In this document: positions 26,515 to 36,235 of the stretch, piece by piece | How positions within the stretch are numbered: position 1 is the first letter of the stretch | How the letters are laid out: the number at the start of each line of letters is the position of its first letter | Source: Roseimarinus sp035271585 | GTDB taxonomy: Bacteria > Bacteroidota > Bacteroidia > Bacteroidales > Prolixibacteraceae | Direction: 5' to 3' | Assembly (NCBI GenBank): GCA_035271585.1 | Contig: DATERL010000098.1 | Coordinates: 1-64,000 of the forward strand | DNA: 64,000 bases | The notes under the pieces: model-generated | The model's input: the letters and a program-made list of their open reading frames with translations, nothing else | Told to the model about the DNA's origin: nothing | Database searches by the model: none | Made by a program: the position numbers and the translations under genes

Positions 26515-27129
26515 TTAAAATAACCCATGAACATGGGCATCTATACGGTCGATTATTTTACTTAAATCTTCGGTGTTTTCGTGAAAGTTCAACTCGTCAA
26601 CATTCACAATCAGCAATTTGCTGGTATCGTAAGTACTGACCCACATTTCGTAGCGTTCGTTGAGCATTTTGAGGTAATCGAGCCTGATTGACTCTTCATA
26701 TTCGCGACCGCGTTTCTGAATTTGATTAACCAAAGTAGGCACCGATGCCCTAAGGTAAATCATCAAATCGGGCGGTTTGATTAAATCCGTCATCAGCTTA
26801 AACAGCGAGTGGTAATTTTCGAAATCGCGGGTCGACATGAGTCCCATACCGTGCAAGTTGGGTGCAAATATTTCAGCATCTTCGTATATGGTTCGATCCT
26901 GAATTACCGTTTTTCCTGCTTGTTGAATATCGATTACCTGCTTGAACCGACTGTTTAAAAAGAAAATCTGCAAGTTAAAGGACCAACGTTGCATGTCGTT
27001 GTAAAAGTCGTTAAGATAAGGGTTATCATCAACGGTTTCGTAATGGGCAATCCATCCGTAATGTTTCGAAAGCAGCGTGGTAAGCGTTGTTTTTCCTGCG
27101 CCAATATTTCCAGCAATTGCAATGTGCAT
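26515..27129 (-). CDS. Deoxynucleoside kinase (deoxyadenosine/deoxyguanosine kinase family)
   Basis: 204 residues. The P-loop is GNIGAGKTT (7-15), followed by the DRTIYEDAEIFA motif (the DRS/ERS site) and the lid arginines in QIQKRGREYEESI. These match the dNK/Dck-Dgk family, which phosphorylates salvaged deoxynucleosides using ATP. Precise base preference cannot be read. It is a cytoplasmic salvage enzyme of normal length. Confidence 0.9.
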   Translation of the reverse strand: MHIAIAGNIGAGKTTLTTLLSKHYGWIAHYETVDDNPYLNDFYNDMQRWSFNLQIFFLNSRFKQVIDIQQAGKTVIQDRTIYEDAEIFAPNLHGMGLMSTRDFENYHSLFKLMTDLIKPPDLMIYLRASVPTLVNQIQKRGREYEESIRLDYLKMLNERYEMWVSTYDTSKLLIVNVDELNFHENTEDLSKIIDRIDAHVHGLF

Positions 27130-27259
27130 TTCTTATGAGTTTTTTTGAATTTTTCAGGCACTAAGGTAATAAATCAATATGATGGTTGACGACAATAGCA
27201 GTTCATTTTTTTCATTTCTTTAGCCAACACGCGCCAAAACTCAAAAGCAGAGACATTTA

Positions 27260-28774
27260 TTATTTTAATATTTCCAAAATAGGATCAAGGTAAACCCGAT
27301 CGTTCGAAAGTCGTGGTATTTTATTCTGGCCGCCTACTTTTCCACGTTGCTTCATCCAATTGTAAAAAGTTCCTTGCGGTGCATTAACTATTTCGAGTTG
27401 GCTAAGGGTAATACTATTGTAGCGTTTGGCTTCGTAATCGGAATTGAGCGATTGCAGAGCTTTGTCGAGCAGTTCAGCAAATTGGGCTAAATCGGCCGGT
27501 TCCTTTTCAAATTCGATTATCCATTGGTGACGCCCTTTGTGATCGATATCCATAAAAACGGGACCGGCAGTAAACTCGCTGACAACAGCACCACTCTTTT
27601 GACAAGCTTCCTGCAAACCTTTCACCGCGTTATCAACAATAAGCTCTTCGCCAAAGGCATTGATAAAATGTTTAGTGCGACCCGAAATGGTGAATTTATA
27701 AGGAAATTTTGAAGTAAACTTAATGGTATCGCCAATAATGTAACGCCACAAACCCCCATTTGTAGAAATAACCAATGCGTAATTTACACCCAATTCAACT
27801 TCACTTAAGGGAATGGCTTTTTTGTCATCTTTCAAAAAATTATCCATCGGGATAAACTCGTAGTAGATGCCATTATCGAGCATTAATATGAAATCGTCTT
27901 TAGCAAGGTCGTTTTGAAGCCCAAAAAAACCTTCCGAAGCGTTATAAGTATTCATGTAACGCATGCTGGGACTGGGTATCAGCTTCTCGTATTGCTCGCG
28001 GTAAGGCTCAAAGTTAATGCCGCCATGAACAAATACCTCGAGGTTGGGCCATACTTCCAACAAGTTCTTTTTCCCGGTTTTTTCAAGCACTTTTTTAATG
28101 AGCACCAAAAACCACGAAGGAACACCCGAAAAGCTAATGATGTTTTCATTAATGGTGGCATCGACAATTTTATCTATTTTTTCTTCAAAATCGGAGATTA
28201 AAGAAATTTCAGAATCGGGCGTATTTTTAAACCGTGAAAGAAAGGGAAGGTTGTAAAGCAATACTGCCGAAAGGTCGCCAGTACGTACTTTTTTATTCAT
28301 TTGGTTTACGCGGTGGCTGCCGCCTATAGTAAGGTTTTTCCCTGATTGAATATTGGTGTCGGGGTTATTTTTAATGTAATGCGCAAATACATCGAGTGTA
28401 GCTCGATAGTGACATTTCTCGAGCGACTCTTTGCTTATTGGAATGAACTTGCTTTTATCGTTGGTGGTACCCGACGACTTGGCAAACCATTTAACACTGC
28501 CCGGCCACAACACGTTTTTTTCACCTTCAACCATGCGATTAATGAAGATTTTAAGCTCCTCATAATCGGTTAATGGCACCTTAGATGCGTAGTCGGAAGT
28601 TGATTTTATTGATTGATAATTATAGGTTTTACCCCATTCGGTTTTACGCGCTTTTTTTAAAAGATAAAGAAGCACATCTTCTTGTTGCTCAAAGGGATGT
28701 TGACTAAAATATTCGTATTTTTTGTACCGTAAAGTAAATAACTTCTCAATACTGTAATTAAAAAATCGCATCAT
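27260..28774 (-). CDS. GH3 family acyl-adenylating protein (auxin-promoter GH3 homologue)
   Basis: 504 residues. It has FAKSSGTTNDKSKFIPIS (ATP-binding P-loop-like motif), YNASEGFFGLQND and GLWRYIIGDTIKF, followed by SGRTKHFINAFGEEL. These are the adenylation motifs of the GH3 fold. Plant GH3 enzymes conjugate amino acids to hormones. Close relatives are widespread in Bacteroidota with unknown substrate. The gene appears single and lies next to no obvious pathway genes. Two adjacent ATG codons leave the start uncertain by one. Confidence 0.88.
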   Translation of the reverse strand: MMRFFNYSIEKLFTLRYKKYEYFSQHPFEQQEDVLLYLLKKARKTEWGKTYNYQSIKSTSDYASKVPLTDYEELKIFINRMVEGEKNVLWPGSVKWFAKSSGTTNDKSKFIPISKESLEKCHYRATLDVFAHYIKNNPDTNIQSGKNLTIGGSHRVNQMNKKVRTGDLSAVLLYNLPFLSRFKNTPDSEISLISDFEEKIDKIVDATINENIISFSGVPSWFLVLIKKVLEKTGKKNLLEVWPNLEVFVHGGINFEPYREQYEKLIPSPSMRYMNTYNASEGFFGLQNDLAKDDFILMLDNGIYYEFIPMDNFLKDDKKAIPLSEVELGVNYALVISTNGGLWRYIIGDTIKFTSKFPYKFTISGRTKHFINAFGEELIVDNAVKGLQEACQKSGAVVSEFTAGPVFMDIDHKGRHQWIIEFEKEPADLAQFAELLDKALQSLNSDYEAKRYNSITLSQLEIVNAPQGTFYNWMKQRGKVGGQNKIPRLSNDRVYLDPILEILK

Positions 28775-28850
28775 GTAGTTGAAGTTTTCTTAGGTGCTGC
28801 AAAATAACAAAAAAAATCTTCTATAATTGCTATCCCTGTATATTATATCT

Positions 28851-28858
28851 TATTTTTG
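28851..28858 (+). promoter_or_regulatory. Promoter -7 box for the CvpA-family gene
   Basis: TATTTTTG fits TAnnTTTG, with a TTG about 21 bp upstream (28827-28829) and the ATG 23 bp downstream. Confidence 0.45.
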
Positions 28859-28880
28859 TGAATAGTCAAAGTTCAAAAAA

Positions 28881-29471
28881 ATGAATTACATTGATATTAT
28901 CATAATTGTACTGCTGGTTATTTCAGCGATAAGAGGTGCTGTGAAAGGTTTTATTTACGAAATAACTTCATTGATTGCTCTTATAGCCGGTGTTTGGGGG
29001 GCTATTGAATTATCAGGGGCAAGCGAAACTTTTTTGATCGAAAAATTAAACCTGAACAACAATTATGTGCATATTATTGCTTTTGTTGTCACTTTTCTCC
29101 TCATCATCATTCTGGTACATTTTATTGGTAAAGCTGTTGAAAAAGCCATCGAAACCATAAAACTTAATTTCATTAACCGCTTATTGGGTTTTGGATTTGC
29201 ACTTCTGAAGTCGGCATTTATTCTAGGCATCGTATTGGTATTAATTGGGAAAGTTAACGAAACAATCCCTGTTATTCCCGAAAAACATGTGCAGGAATCG
29301 GCACTTTATGCTCCTTTACGGGGTGTTGTTATTAACACTTTCCCATTTATCCAGTCGTTTTTTGAAGAAGTAAAAGAGAAAAAGAAATACTTTGATGGAC
29401 CCGACGAGGAATCCACAAAAGTAGCAAACCATTCACTTGTTATGATTAAATTTATTCCACAGATAATATAA
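28881..29471 (+). CDS. CvpA family membrane protein
   Basis: 196 residues with four hydrophobic helices. The N-terminus MNYIDIIIIVLLVISAIRGAVKGFIYEITSL has the family's short periodic helix and GxxKG turn. Later NRLLGFGFALLKSAFILGIVLVLIG matches the conserved NRxxGxxxGxxKG region. CvpA proteins are named for colicin V production; roles in envelope function and division are debated. The last 20 residues or so (after DGPDEEST) look unlike the family, and a different open frame continues just after the stop. The tail may therefore be altered. Confidence 0.85.
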   Translation: MNYIDIIIIVLLVISAIRGAVKGFIYEITSLIALIAGVWGAIELSGASETFLIEKLNLNNNYVHIIAFVVTFLLIIILVHFIGKAVEKAIETIKLNFINRLLGFGFALLKSAFILGIVLVLIGKVNETIPVIPEKHVQESALYAPLRGVVINTFPFIQSFFEEVKEKKKYFDGPDEESTKVANHSLVMIKFIPQII

Positions 29472-29798
29472 CTGCAACTGGCAAGCCCGAACCTTTACAA
29501 TTTAAATATAACGGCTTATGGTCTCGATGGATTAACAAAAAACGCCAATTGATTTACCAGGTAAAAGAAAATGAAATTCTGAATGCAAAACGCTGGTTTC
29601 ATTACAATTAAAGCAAAATTCGTTTGATACTATAATTATTAATCAGCGTTTTAATTGGACATCAGACTTAGATTTCAAAAAATAAAATACTCCATTGCTA
29701 ATAATTCATTTTAACTACATTATATATTTTAGTACTTTTGCCCGCCATTTAATACATTAAGGGTTTTTGATTTACAAACTGCGCAAAGGATTACAAAA
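29472..29798. other. Spacer with a possible decayed coding fragment (29447-29611) and tyrS promoter
   Basis: In the frame ending at the TAA of 29609-29611 there are about 50 open codons. The reading is plausible protein (GKPEPLQFKYNGLWSRWINK, then RQLIYQVKENEILNAKRWFH), but no proper start is present. It could be the remains of a gene or a shifted tail of the CvpA gene. Function is not recognised. TACTTTTG at 29733-29740 is a good -7 box for tyrS. The remaining bases show nothing. Confidence 0.35.
29733..29740 (+). promoter_or_regulatory. Promoter -7 box for tyrS
   Basis: TACTTTTG fits TAnnTTTG, 58 bp before the tyrS ATG. The expected -33 position has TTTT rather than TTTG. Confidence 0.45.
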
Positions 29799-31094
29799 AT
29801 GAATTTTACGGAAGAACTTCAATGGAGGGGCATGATTCACACCATGATGCCAGGTACCGATGAACAATTAAAAAAGGAAATGACATCGGCTTATGTTGGG
29901 ATTGATCCTACGGCCGATTCGTTGCACATTGGCCACTTGGTAAGTGTAATGATGTTGAAACATTTTCAGGTTGCAGGTCACCAGCCCATTGTTTTAGTGG
30001 GTGGCGCTACCGGAATGATTGGCGATCCATCGATGAAAAACGCTGAGCGAAACCTGCTCGACGAAGAAACATTGCGCCATAATCAGGAATGCATTAAAAA
30101 TCAGTTAAGCCGTTTTCTCGATTTTGATAGCGACCAGCCCAACCATGCCGAAATGGTGAACAACTACGATTGGATGAAAAACTTCACCTTCCTTGATTTT
30201 ATTCGCGACATTGGGAAACACATTACCGTGAATTACATGATGGCCAAAGACTCGGTCAAAAAACGACTCAGTGGCGACGCACGCGAAGGTCTTTCGTTTA
30301 CCGAATTTACCTATCAGCTGGTACAAGGCTACGATTTTTTGTACCTGTACCAACATAAAAATTGCAAGTTGCAAATGGGTGGCTCCGATCAGTGGGGGAA
30401 TATCACTACCGGAACAGAGCTGATCAGGCGTGTTTCGGGTGGCGACGCTTTTGCGCTTACCTGCCCACTAATAACCAAAGCCGATGGTGGTAAATTTGGG
30501 AAAACCGAAAGTGGCAATATTTGGCTCGATCCCGAGCGCACCACGCCTTACCAATTTTACCAGTTTTGGCTAAATACTTCCGACGATGATGCTGAGAAGT
30601 ACATCAAAATATTCACCCTAATTTCGAAAGAAGAAATTGAAGCCTTGGTTAACAACCACCGCGAAGCTCCACACAACAGAATTTTACAAAGACGTTTGGC
30701 CGATGAGCTTACCACTATGGTTCATTCAAAAGCCGATCTCGATGCCGCCATCGAAGCCTCTGAAATTCTTTTCGGGAAAGGTACAGCCGAGCAACTAAAA
30801 AAACTCAACGAACGTACTTTCCTTGCTGTTTTTGAGGGTGTTCCACAGTTTGTGATTTCGAAGACACAAATTGAAGCCGGTGTACCTGTTATGGATTTAT
30901 TAACCGAGAATGCAGCCGTTTTTCCATCAAAAGGCGAGCTGCGCCGTACCATTCAAGGAAACGGACTGGCCATTAATAAAGATAAAGTTTCGGACATTGA
31001 TGCCAACATTGATTCGGCCTATTTAATAGCCGGAAAATATATTTTAATTCAGAAAGGCAAGAAAAACTATTTTCTGCTAATTGTGGAGCAATAA
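29799..31094 (+). CDS. tyrS: Tyrosyl-tRNA synthetase
   Basis: 431 residues, standard for bacterial TyrRS. The class I signature HIGH is at 43-46, and the second motif is KFGKT (232-236), the TyrRS form of KMSKS. YDFLYLYQHKNCKLQMGGSDQWGNITTG carries the tyrosine-binding residues. The C-terminal 70 residues form an S4-like RNA-binding domain (RRTIQGNGLAINKDKVSD). It charges tRNA-Tyr with tyrosine. Confidence 0.97.
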   Translation: MNFTEELQWRGMIHTMMPGTDEQLKKEMTSAYVGIDPTADSLHIGHLVSVMMLKHFQVAGHQPIVLVGGATGMIGDPSMKNAERNLLDEETLRHNQECIKNQLSRFLDFDSDQPNHAEMVNNYDWMKNFTFLDFIRDIGKHITVNYMMAKDSVKKRLSGDAREGLSFTEFTYQLVQGYDFLYLYQHKNCKLQMGGSDQWGNITTGTELIRRVSGGDAFALTCPLITKADGGKFGKTESGNIWLDPERTTPYQFYQFWLNTSDDDAEKYIKIFTLISKEEIEALVNNHREAPHNRILQRRLADELTTMVHSKADLDAAIEASEILFGKGTAEQLKKLNERTFLAVFEGVPQFVISKTQIEAGVPVMDLLTENAAVFPSKGELRRTIQGNGLAINKDKVSDIDANIDSAYLIAGKYILIQKGKKNYFLLIVEQ

Positions 31095-31143
31095 AAGCCA
31101 CATACTTTCGTTCACACAAACAGACTAACGATAATATAATTCT

Positions 31144-32094
31144 ATGGAGAACTTTTTTGATAACAAGCGAATCTTTAATTCTATATGGAAATGGAAGACT
31201 CACATTGTGATTATTGTGTCAATCGCAATTGTTGTATCGGCAATTATATCGGGGCCAATATTTATCAAACCGAAATTTAAATCAACAGCAAGGGTTTATC
31301 CCATGAACATTGATGAGGCAAGCGAAGAATCAGAAAGCGAACATTTGCTGGAGTTTCTGATGTCGATCGATATCAAATTCAGACTAATCGATGCTTTCCG
31401 ACTCGATGAAGTTTACAAAATCAACCGCGACGACAAGCTTTATAAAACCTACATTTTATACCAGTACAATCAAAACATCAAATATAAGAAAACCGACCTT
31501 GAAACCATTGAGATTTCGGTGATGGATGTTGACCCTAACAGGGCAGCCCAAATGGCCGATTCATTGATTGTATTCTTGAACGAGTCGATTCTTCAACAGA
31601 AAAACAAAAGGTATCTCGAATGGGCCGACAGGGCAAAAACGGCTCTTGAACGCAAAAACATGGAACTCGATTCGCTTTTTAATATCATTGAAAATATTAG
31701 AAAAGAAACTGGTTTAGTCGATTACAAAGCGCAGGCCGAAAGTGCAACCTTGGGACTATTGGAAGCTGCAGCCCGCGGAGGCGACCGTAAACCAGCTCAG
31801 GAAGCCATGAAACAACTGGTTGACAAAGGCGGCCAATTACGAAAATACCAAGAACTGATTATCGCCAACGAGGTTTTAGCCGATACGCTTCAACGTCGTT
31901 ACGATAAAGCCATGTTGTTCGGGATGCAAAACATTACCTTTACCCAAGTAGTTGAACGCCCCTATCCTGCCGATAAAAAGGCCTACCCAATTCGATGGCT
32001 CATTGTTCTGCTATCAGCATTTGCAGCAGGTTTCATCTCAATAGTAATGGTTTCATTGATCGATTATATTCGTGAAGATAAGTCAACTTTATAG
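31144..32094 (+). CDS. Wzz-like polysaccharide chain-length/export membrane protein
   Basis: 316 residues. A helix near residues 20-42 and a second near 285-308 (WLIVLLSAFAAGFISIVMVSLI) flank a large periplasmic part with coiled-coil character (residues 155-190). The PYPADKKAYPIRWLI stretch just before the last helix is the proline-rich motif of Wzz/PCP proteins. Wzz proteins set the length of O-antigen or capsule chains. The next gene, an O-antigen ligase-like protein, overlaps by 23 bp, so they form an operon. Confidence 0.82.
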   Translation: MENFFDNKRIFNSIWKWKTHIVIIVSIAIVVSAIISGPIFIKPKFKSTARVYPMNIDEASEESESEHLLEFLMSIDIKFRLIDAFRLDEVYKINRDDKLYKTYILYQYNQNIKYKKTDLETIEISVMDVDPNRAAQMADSLIVFLNESILQQKNKRYLEWADRAKTALERKNMELDSLFNIIENIRKETGLVDYKAQAESATLGLLEAAARGGDRKPAQEAMKQLVDKGGQLRKYQELIIANEVLADTLQRRYDKAMLFGMQNITFTQVVERPYPADKKAYPIRWLIVLLSAFAAGFISIVMVSLIDYIREDKSTL

Positions 32095-33574
32095 CAAAAT
32101 ACCCGCCAAATGGGTAAAACTTATTTTGTTTTACACTGTTTCGTTGGCATTCGTGCTGTTTAATTCCTGGTTACTCTTGAGAAAAGAAACCTTGCTGGGA
32201 ATTTTATTGCCACTTGCTTTAATGATTATTTTAACGGCGTTCTTTTCGTACAATAAGTTAATATGGTTATCGGTTTTCTTCGCGCCCTTATCGATACCAC
32301 TCAATAAGCTTATTTACGGCTTATCATTCGATATGTTTATACCTACCGAACCTGTTTTGGCGGGATTATTATTGCTGATTATCCTTTCGTTTGCCAGAGG
32401 AAAACGTTTAGATAAGCAACTCACCCGCCATCCAATTTCAATTGCAATTTACGCCTATTTGGGATGGTTGGTGCTTACAACCATAACCAGTTCGTTACCA
32501 ATCGTCTCAATCAAAGCTACTTTCATAACATTCCTCTACATTCTTATTTTCTATTTTATACTTTCTAATCTTTTTAGTCGCAATCAGAAAAACATGCTGA
32601 GCTTTGTTTGGCTGTTTACCATCGCATTTGTGCCGGTTATAATTTACAGCGTGGTAAGGTTAGCCGGGTACGGAATTTTCAACCAAAAAGCGGCGCATTG
32701 GGTAATGAATCCTTTTTTCAAAGATCACACCTCGTATGGCGCTGTGTTGGCTATGTTTATTCCTTTTTTAATTGGTTTTTCTTTTGCCAAATGGATACCC
32801 TTAAAGCGAAGGGTTTGGATTTGGATTTTGCTGGCCTTTTTTATGATGGCCGAAATTTTTTCATACACCAGGGCTGCCTGGCTCAGTTTAGTAATAGGAG
32901 CAGGTATTTGGATGATTCTTAAACTGAGAATAAAATTCAAAACGATAGCAATTGTAACAGTATCGCTGTTCCTGATTCTTTTCACTTTTCAGAAACCCAT
33001 ACTGAGTAAACTCGAAAGCAATTCAACCGAATCGTCGGCCGATTTAATGGAACACATTTCATCAATGACCAACATTTCAACCGATGCTTCGAACCTCGAA
33101 CGCATTAACCGTTGGCATTGTGCCATAATGATGTTCAAAGAACGCCCTGTATTTGGCTGGGGTCCCGGCACTTATGCAATGAAATACGCACCTTATCAAC
33201 TCACCAGCCAACGTACTTTTATTAGCACCAATTATGCCGATGGAGGAAATGCTCACAGCGAATACCTTGGCGCCTTATCGCAATCAGGTTTACTGGGCTT
33301 TATTACTTTTATAGCTGTAATTTTAATCGTTTTTTACACGGCAGTTATGGCCTATTCGCGAACCGATGATAAACGAATAAAAACCATTCTAATTTCTGCT
33401 ATTGTTTCTTTATCAACCTACTATATTCATGCTTTTCTAAACAACTTTCTCGATACCGATAAAGCAGCCATTCCGTTTTGGGGTTTCACGGCCATGATTG
33501 TTACCCTCGATTTGTACACCCGAAGCCAAAAAAAGGCTCCGGAACTTGAACAAGCGGAGCCTAAAAAAGATTAA
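32072..33574 (+). CDS. O-antigen ligase/polymerase family membrane protein
   Basis: 500 residues with about eleven hydrophobic helices. The Wzy_C-type region is visible: YTRAAWLSLVIGAG, then a periplasmic loop RINRWHCAIMMFKERPVFGWGPGTYAMKYAP with NAHSEYLGALSQSGLLGFI, the conserved ExLxxLxxxGLxG pattern. Such proteins ligate or polymerise surface polysaccharides. The start is a GTG inside the upstream gene; no ATG occurs until deep in the sequence. Its last 40 bp contain the terminator of the opposite pyrH gene. Confidence 0.82.
   Translation: MKISQLYSKIPAKWVKLILFYTVSLAFVLFNSWLLLRKETLLGILLPLALMIILTAFFSYNKLIWLSVFFAPLSIPLNKLIYGLSFDMFIPTEPVLAGLLLLIILSFARGKRLDKQLTRHPISIAIYAYLGWLVLTTITSSLPIVSIKATFITFLYILIFYFILSNLFSRNQKNMLSFVWLFTIAFVPVIIYSVVRLAGYGIFNQKAAHWVMNPFFKDHTSYGAVLAMFIPFLIGFSFAKWIPLKRRVWIWILLAFFMMAEIFSYTRAAWLSLVIGAGIWMILKLRIKFKTIAIVTVSLFLILFTFQKPILSKLESNSTESSADLMEHISSMTNISTDASNLERINRWHCAIMMFKERPVFGWGPGTYAMKYAPYQLTSQRTFISTNYADGGNAHSEYLGALSQSGLLGFITFIAVILIVFYTAVMAYSRTDDKRIKTILISAIVSLSTYYIHAFLNNFLDTDKAAIPFWGFTAMIVTLDLYTRSQKKAPELEQAEPKKD
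33534..33562 (-). terminator. pyrH terminator embedded in the convergent gene
   Basis: Aggctccg (33534-33541) pairs with cggagcct (33555-33562) as a perfect 8-bp stem with a 13-base loop. On the minus strand it is followed directly by seven T. It lies 25 bp past the pyrH stop but inside the last codons of the O-antigen ligase-like gene. On the plus strand it is followed by A, not T. Confidence 0.75.
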
Positions 33575-33586
33575 ATATTTTCACCC

Positions 33587-34303
33587 TTATTTTTGATAAA
33601 CCAAAGTGCCAATATCAGCACCGGTAAGCACCTTTTTCAAATTTCCTGGGGTATCCATATCGAATACAATAATTGGCATATTGTTTTCCATACACATGGT
33701 GGTGGCCGTAAGATCCATAATTTTCAATCCACGATCGTAAATTTCGTCGTAACTAATTTTTGCGAACTTTTTGGCATTTGGATTTTTTTCCGGATCGTCG
33801 TCATAAATACCATCAACGCGGGTACCTTTAAGCATTACATCGGCTTCGATTTCAATGGCACGCAAAGCCGAAGCAGTATCGGTAGTAAAAAATGGATTGC
33901 CAGTGCCGGCAGCCATAATAACTACTTCGCTGCGTACGAGCGCTTCAATGGCTTTTTGCTTCGAATAAACTTCGCCAATGGGTTCCATTCCAATGGCCGA
34001 AAGCACACGGGCAGCAACGCCTTTTTTCTCAAGCTCCGACTGTAAGGCCAAGCTGTTGATAACCGTAGCCAACATGCCCATTTGGTCGCCTTTTACGCGG
34101 TCGAAACCTTTTGTGGCACCACTCAGCCCCCGAAAAATATTTCCGCCTCCAATTACAATCCCAACCCGAATTCCGGCATCAACTACTTCTTTAATTTGTT
34201 GGGCATAAATTTCGAGCTTTTCACTGTCGATACCATAGCCTTGTGAACCCATCAGCGATTCGCCCGAGAGTTTTAACAATATTCGTTTGTACGGAGTAAT
34301 CAT
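33587..34303 (-). CDS. pyrH: UMP kinase
   Basis: 238 residues, typical for bacterial UMP kinase. It shows RILLKLSGESLMG at the N-terminus, GIVIGGGNIFRG, DQMGMLATVINSLAL and the FTTDTASALRAIEI region, then GTRVDGIYDDDPEKNPNAKK, all diagnostic of PyrH (amino acid kinase fold). It converts UMP to UDP for RNA, DNA and envelope precursors. Confidence 0.97.
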   Translation of the reverse strand: MITPYKRILLKLSGESLMGSQGYGIDSEKLEIYAQQIKEVVDAGIRVGIVIGGGNIFRGLSGATKGFDRVKGDQMGMLATVINSLALQSELEKKGVAARVLSAIGMEPIGEVYSKQKAIEALVRSEVVIMAAGTGNPFFTTDTASALRAIEIEADVMLKGTRVDGIYDDDPEKNPNAKKFAKISYDEIYDRGLKIMDLTATTMCMENNMPIIVFDMDTPGNLKKVLTGADIGTLVYQK

Positions 34304-34348
34304 ATCAATTAAGCTTTAATATTTTGATGATGTTTAAGTTGCAATTTT

Positions 34349-36235
34349 CTATTTTTTCTTATTCAAAATCGTTTCAATCTCATCCATTACTTTATTCATC
34401 GATTCGATGGCTTTATCAAAAGGTTCGGAATTGGTGATATCGACCCCTGCTTTTTTGAGCAATTCAATGGGGTAATCGGATCCACCCGACGAAATAAATT
34501 TCAGGTAACGTTGAAGTGCTTCTTTGTCGCCACTCATTACTTTTTCGGCCAACGAAATTGATGCCGTAAAAGAGGTGCTGTATTGATAAACATAAAAATT
34601 GTAGTAAAAATGAGGAATGAAAGCCCACTCCATGCTCACGTAATCGTCGATGTAGCAAACACCTTCGTCGTGACCGTAGTATTTTTTAACCAGTTCGACA
34701 TAGATATCCGAAAACTCGTCGCCAGTAAGGGGTTCGCCCTTTTCGGCAATTTCGTGAATTTTCAGTTCATACTCGGCAAATTGGGTTTGACGAAACAGCG
34801 TTCCTTTAAAACTATCGAGCCAGTTCATTAGTAATGAAAGCCTTACATCGTCGTCTTCAACCTTATTGAGCATATAATTAAACAGCAACACCTCGTTAAA
34901 AGTGGAGGCTACTTCGGCAACAAAAATCTGATAATCGGCCAGTGGATAAGGCTGGTTTTTGTTCGAGAAATAACTGTGCATGGTGTGGCCAATTTCGTGC
35001 ACCATGGTACTAACATCGTCGTACAAATTGGTGTGGTTGAGCAGAATGTAAGGATGCCCATCGTAAAATGCGCCGTTTGAATAGGCACCCGATTGTTTTC
35101 CTGGAGTTGGATAAACATCGATCCAACGTTCGTTGATTGCTTTTTTCACTACGCTAACATACTCATCACCCAGTGGTTTCAAAGCTTCAATCGCAATATT
35201 AATGGCTTCGTCGTAGGTAAATTTCAGATCGACATCGGCAACGGCCGGGGCGTACATATCAAAGTATTTCAAGGTATCAACACCCATCATTCGGCGTTTA
35301 ATATCGAGGTAACGATGAAAGGCCGGGAGGTTTTTGTTCACGTTTTCGACCAATGAATGATATACTTCGACCGGAATATTGTTGGGGTATAATGCCGCTT
35401 CGAGCGACGATTCGTAGTGCCGTGCTTTGGCGTAAAACATGTCCGATTTCACATTGCCATAAAGCATTTCACCAAAAGTTGCTTTAAACTTTGAATAGTT
35501 TTCCCAATACGCTTCAAACACCAATTGACGATCGGCACGGTTTGACGATGCACGATATTGACTATAAGATGCGCTATTTAGCTTAACGGCTTCGCCGTTC
35601 GATAGAGTAACTTCGGGCTGTGGTATTTCGGCATTTGAGAAAGTTCCGAAAACCGATTGAGCTGTACCCGAAACCATCCCCGACAAAGCCAAAATTCGCT
35701 CTTCGGCTTCGCTAAGGGTATGTTTTTTGGTGCGGAAAAGCTCATCTAAACCCATACGATAAACTTCGAGCTGAGGTTCCGATTTAATAAAACTGTCAAT
35801 CACTTCCCATTCAACACTTAATATTTCGGGGTCGATAAAAGCCGCTTTTGCTCCAAAATCTGAAAAAAGTTGTTGCAATTCCTGTTGCATGCCATTAAAC
35901 TTCATCACTCTGGTATCGAGGTCGGAATTCATGCTGGCATAAATTAAAAGTTTGGTTGCTTCTTTCGATATGTTGGAATTATATTCAAGGCATTGGAGTA
36001 AGTTTTGGGCGTTTTGTGTTAAAGTGCCACGATATTTTACCACCTCATCTAAACGTGAGGCTATCTGATCTTTAGCAGCACGCCAGGACTCGTCCGATTG
36101 ATAAATATCGGCGAGATTCCATTTGTACTTATCGGGAATATTGGCCCGTTCTTGTTGACTAAAACTGTTCATGGTTGCAAAAATAGTAAAAACAGCCAAA
36201 AACATCAGCTTTAACTTAAAAGAAAAGTGTGTCAT
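34349..36235 (-). CDS. pepF: Oligoendopeptidase F (M3 family), exported
   Basis: 628 residues. A signal peptide (MTHFSFKLKLMFLAVFTIFATMNSFSQ) precedes an M3B peptidase. NIPDKYKWNLADIY opens the PepF N-terminal domain, and the zinc site HEIGHTMHSYFS is near residue 413, with the third ligand in FNEVLLFNYML. It cleaves short peptides. The signal peptide shows it works outside the cytoplasm, which differs from most characterised PepF enzymes. The gene is monocistronic. Confidence 0.94.
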   Translation of the reverse strand: MTHFSFKLKLMFLAVFTIFATMNSFSQQERANIPDKYKWNLADIYQSDESWRAAKDQIASRLDEVVKYRGTLTQNAQNLLQCLEYNSNISKEATKLLIYASMNSDLDTRVMKFNGMQQELQQLFSDFGAKAAFIDPEILSVEWEVIDSFIKSEPQLEVYRMGLDELFRTKKHTLSEAEERILALSGMVSGTAQSVFGTFSNAEIPQPEVTLSNGEAVKLNSASYSQYRASSNRADRQLVFEAYWENYSKFKATFGEMLYGNVKSDMFYAKARHYESSLEAALYPNNIPVEVYHSLVENVNKNLPAFHRYLDIKRRMMGVDTLKYFDMYAPAVADVDLKFTYDEAINIAIEALKPLGDEYVSVVKKAINERWIDVYPTPGKQSGAYSNGAFYDGHPYILLNHTNLYDDVSTMVHEIGHTMHSYFSNKNQPYPLADYQIFVAEVASTFNEVLLFNYMLNKVEDDDVRLSLLMNWLDSFKGTLFRQTQFAEYELKIHEIAEKGEPLTGDEFSDIYVELVKKYYGHDEGVCYIDDYVSMEWAFIPHFYYNFYVYQYSTSFTASISLAEKVMSGDKEALQRYLKFISSGGSDYPIELLKKAGVDITNSEPFDKAIESMNKVMDEIETILNKKK

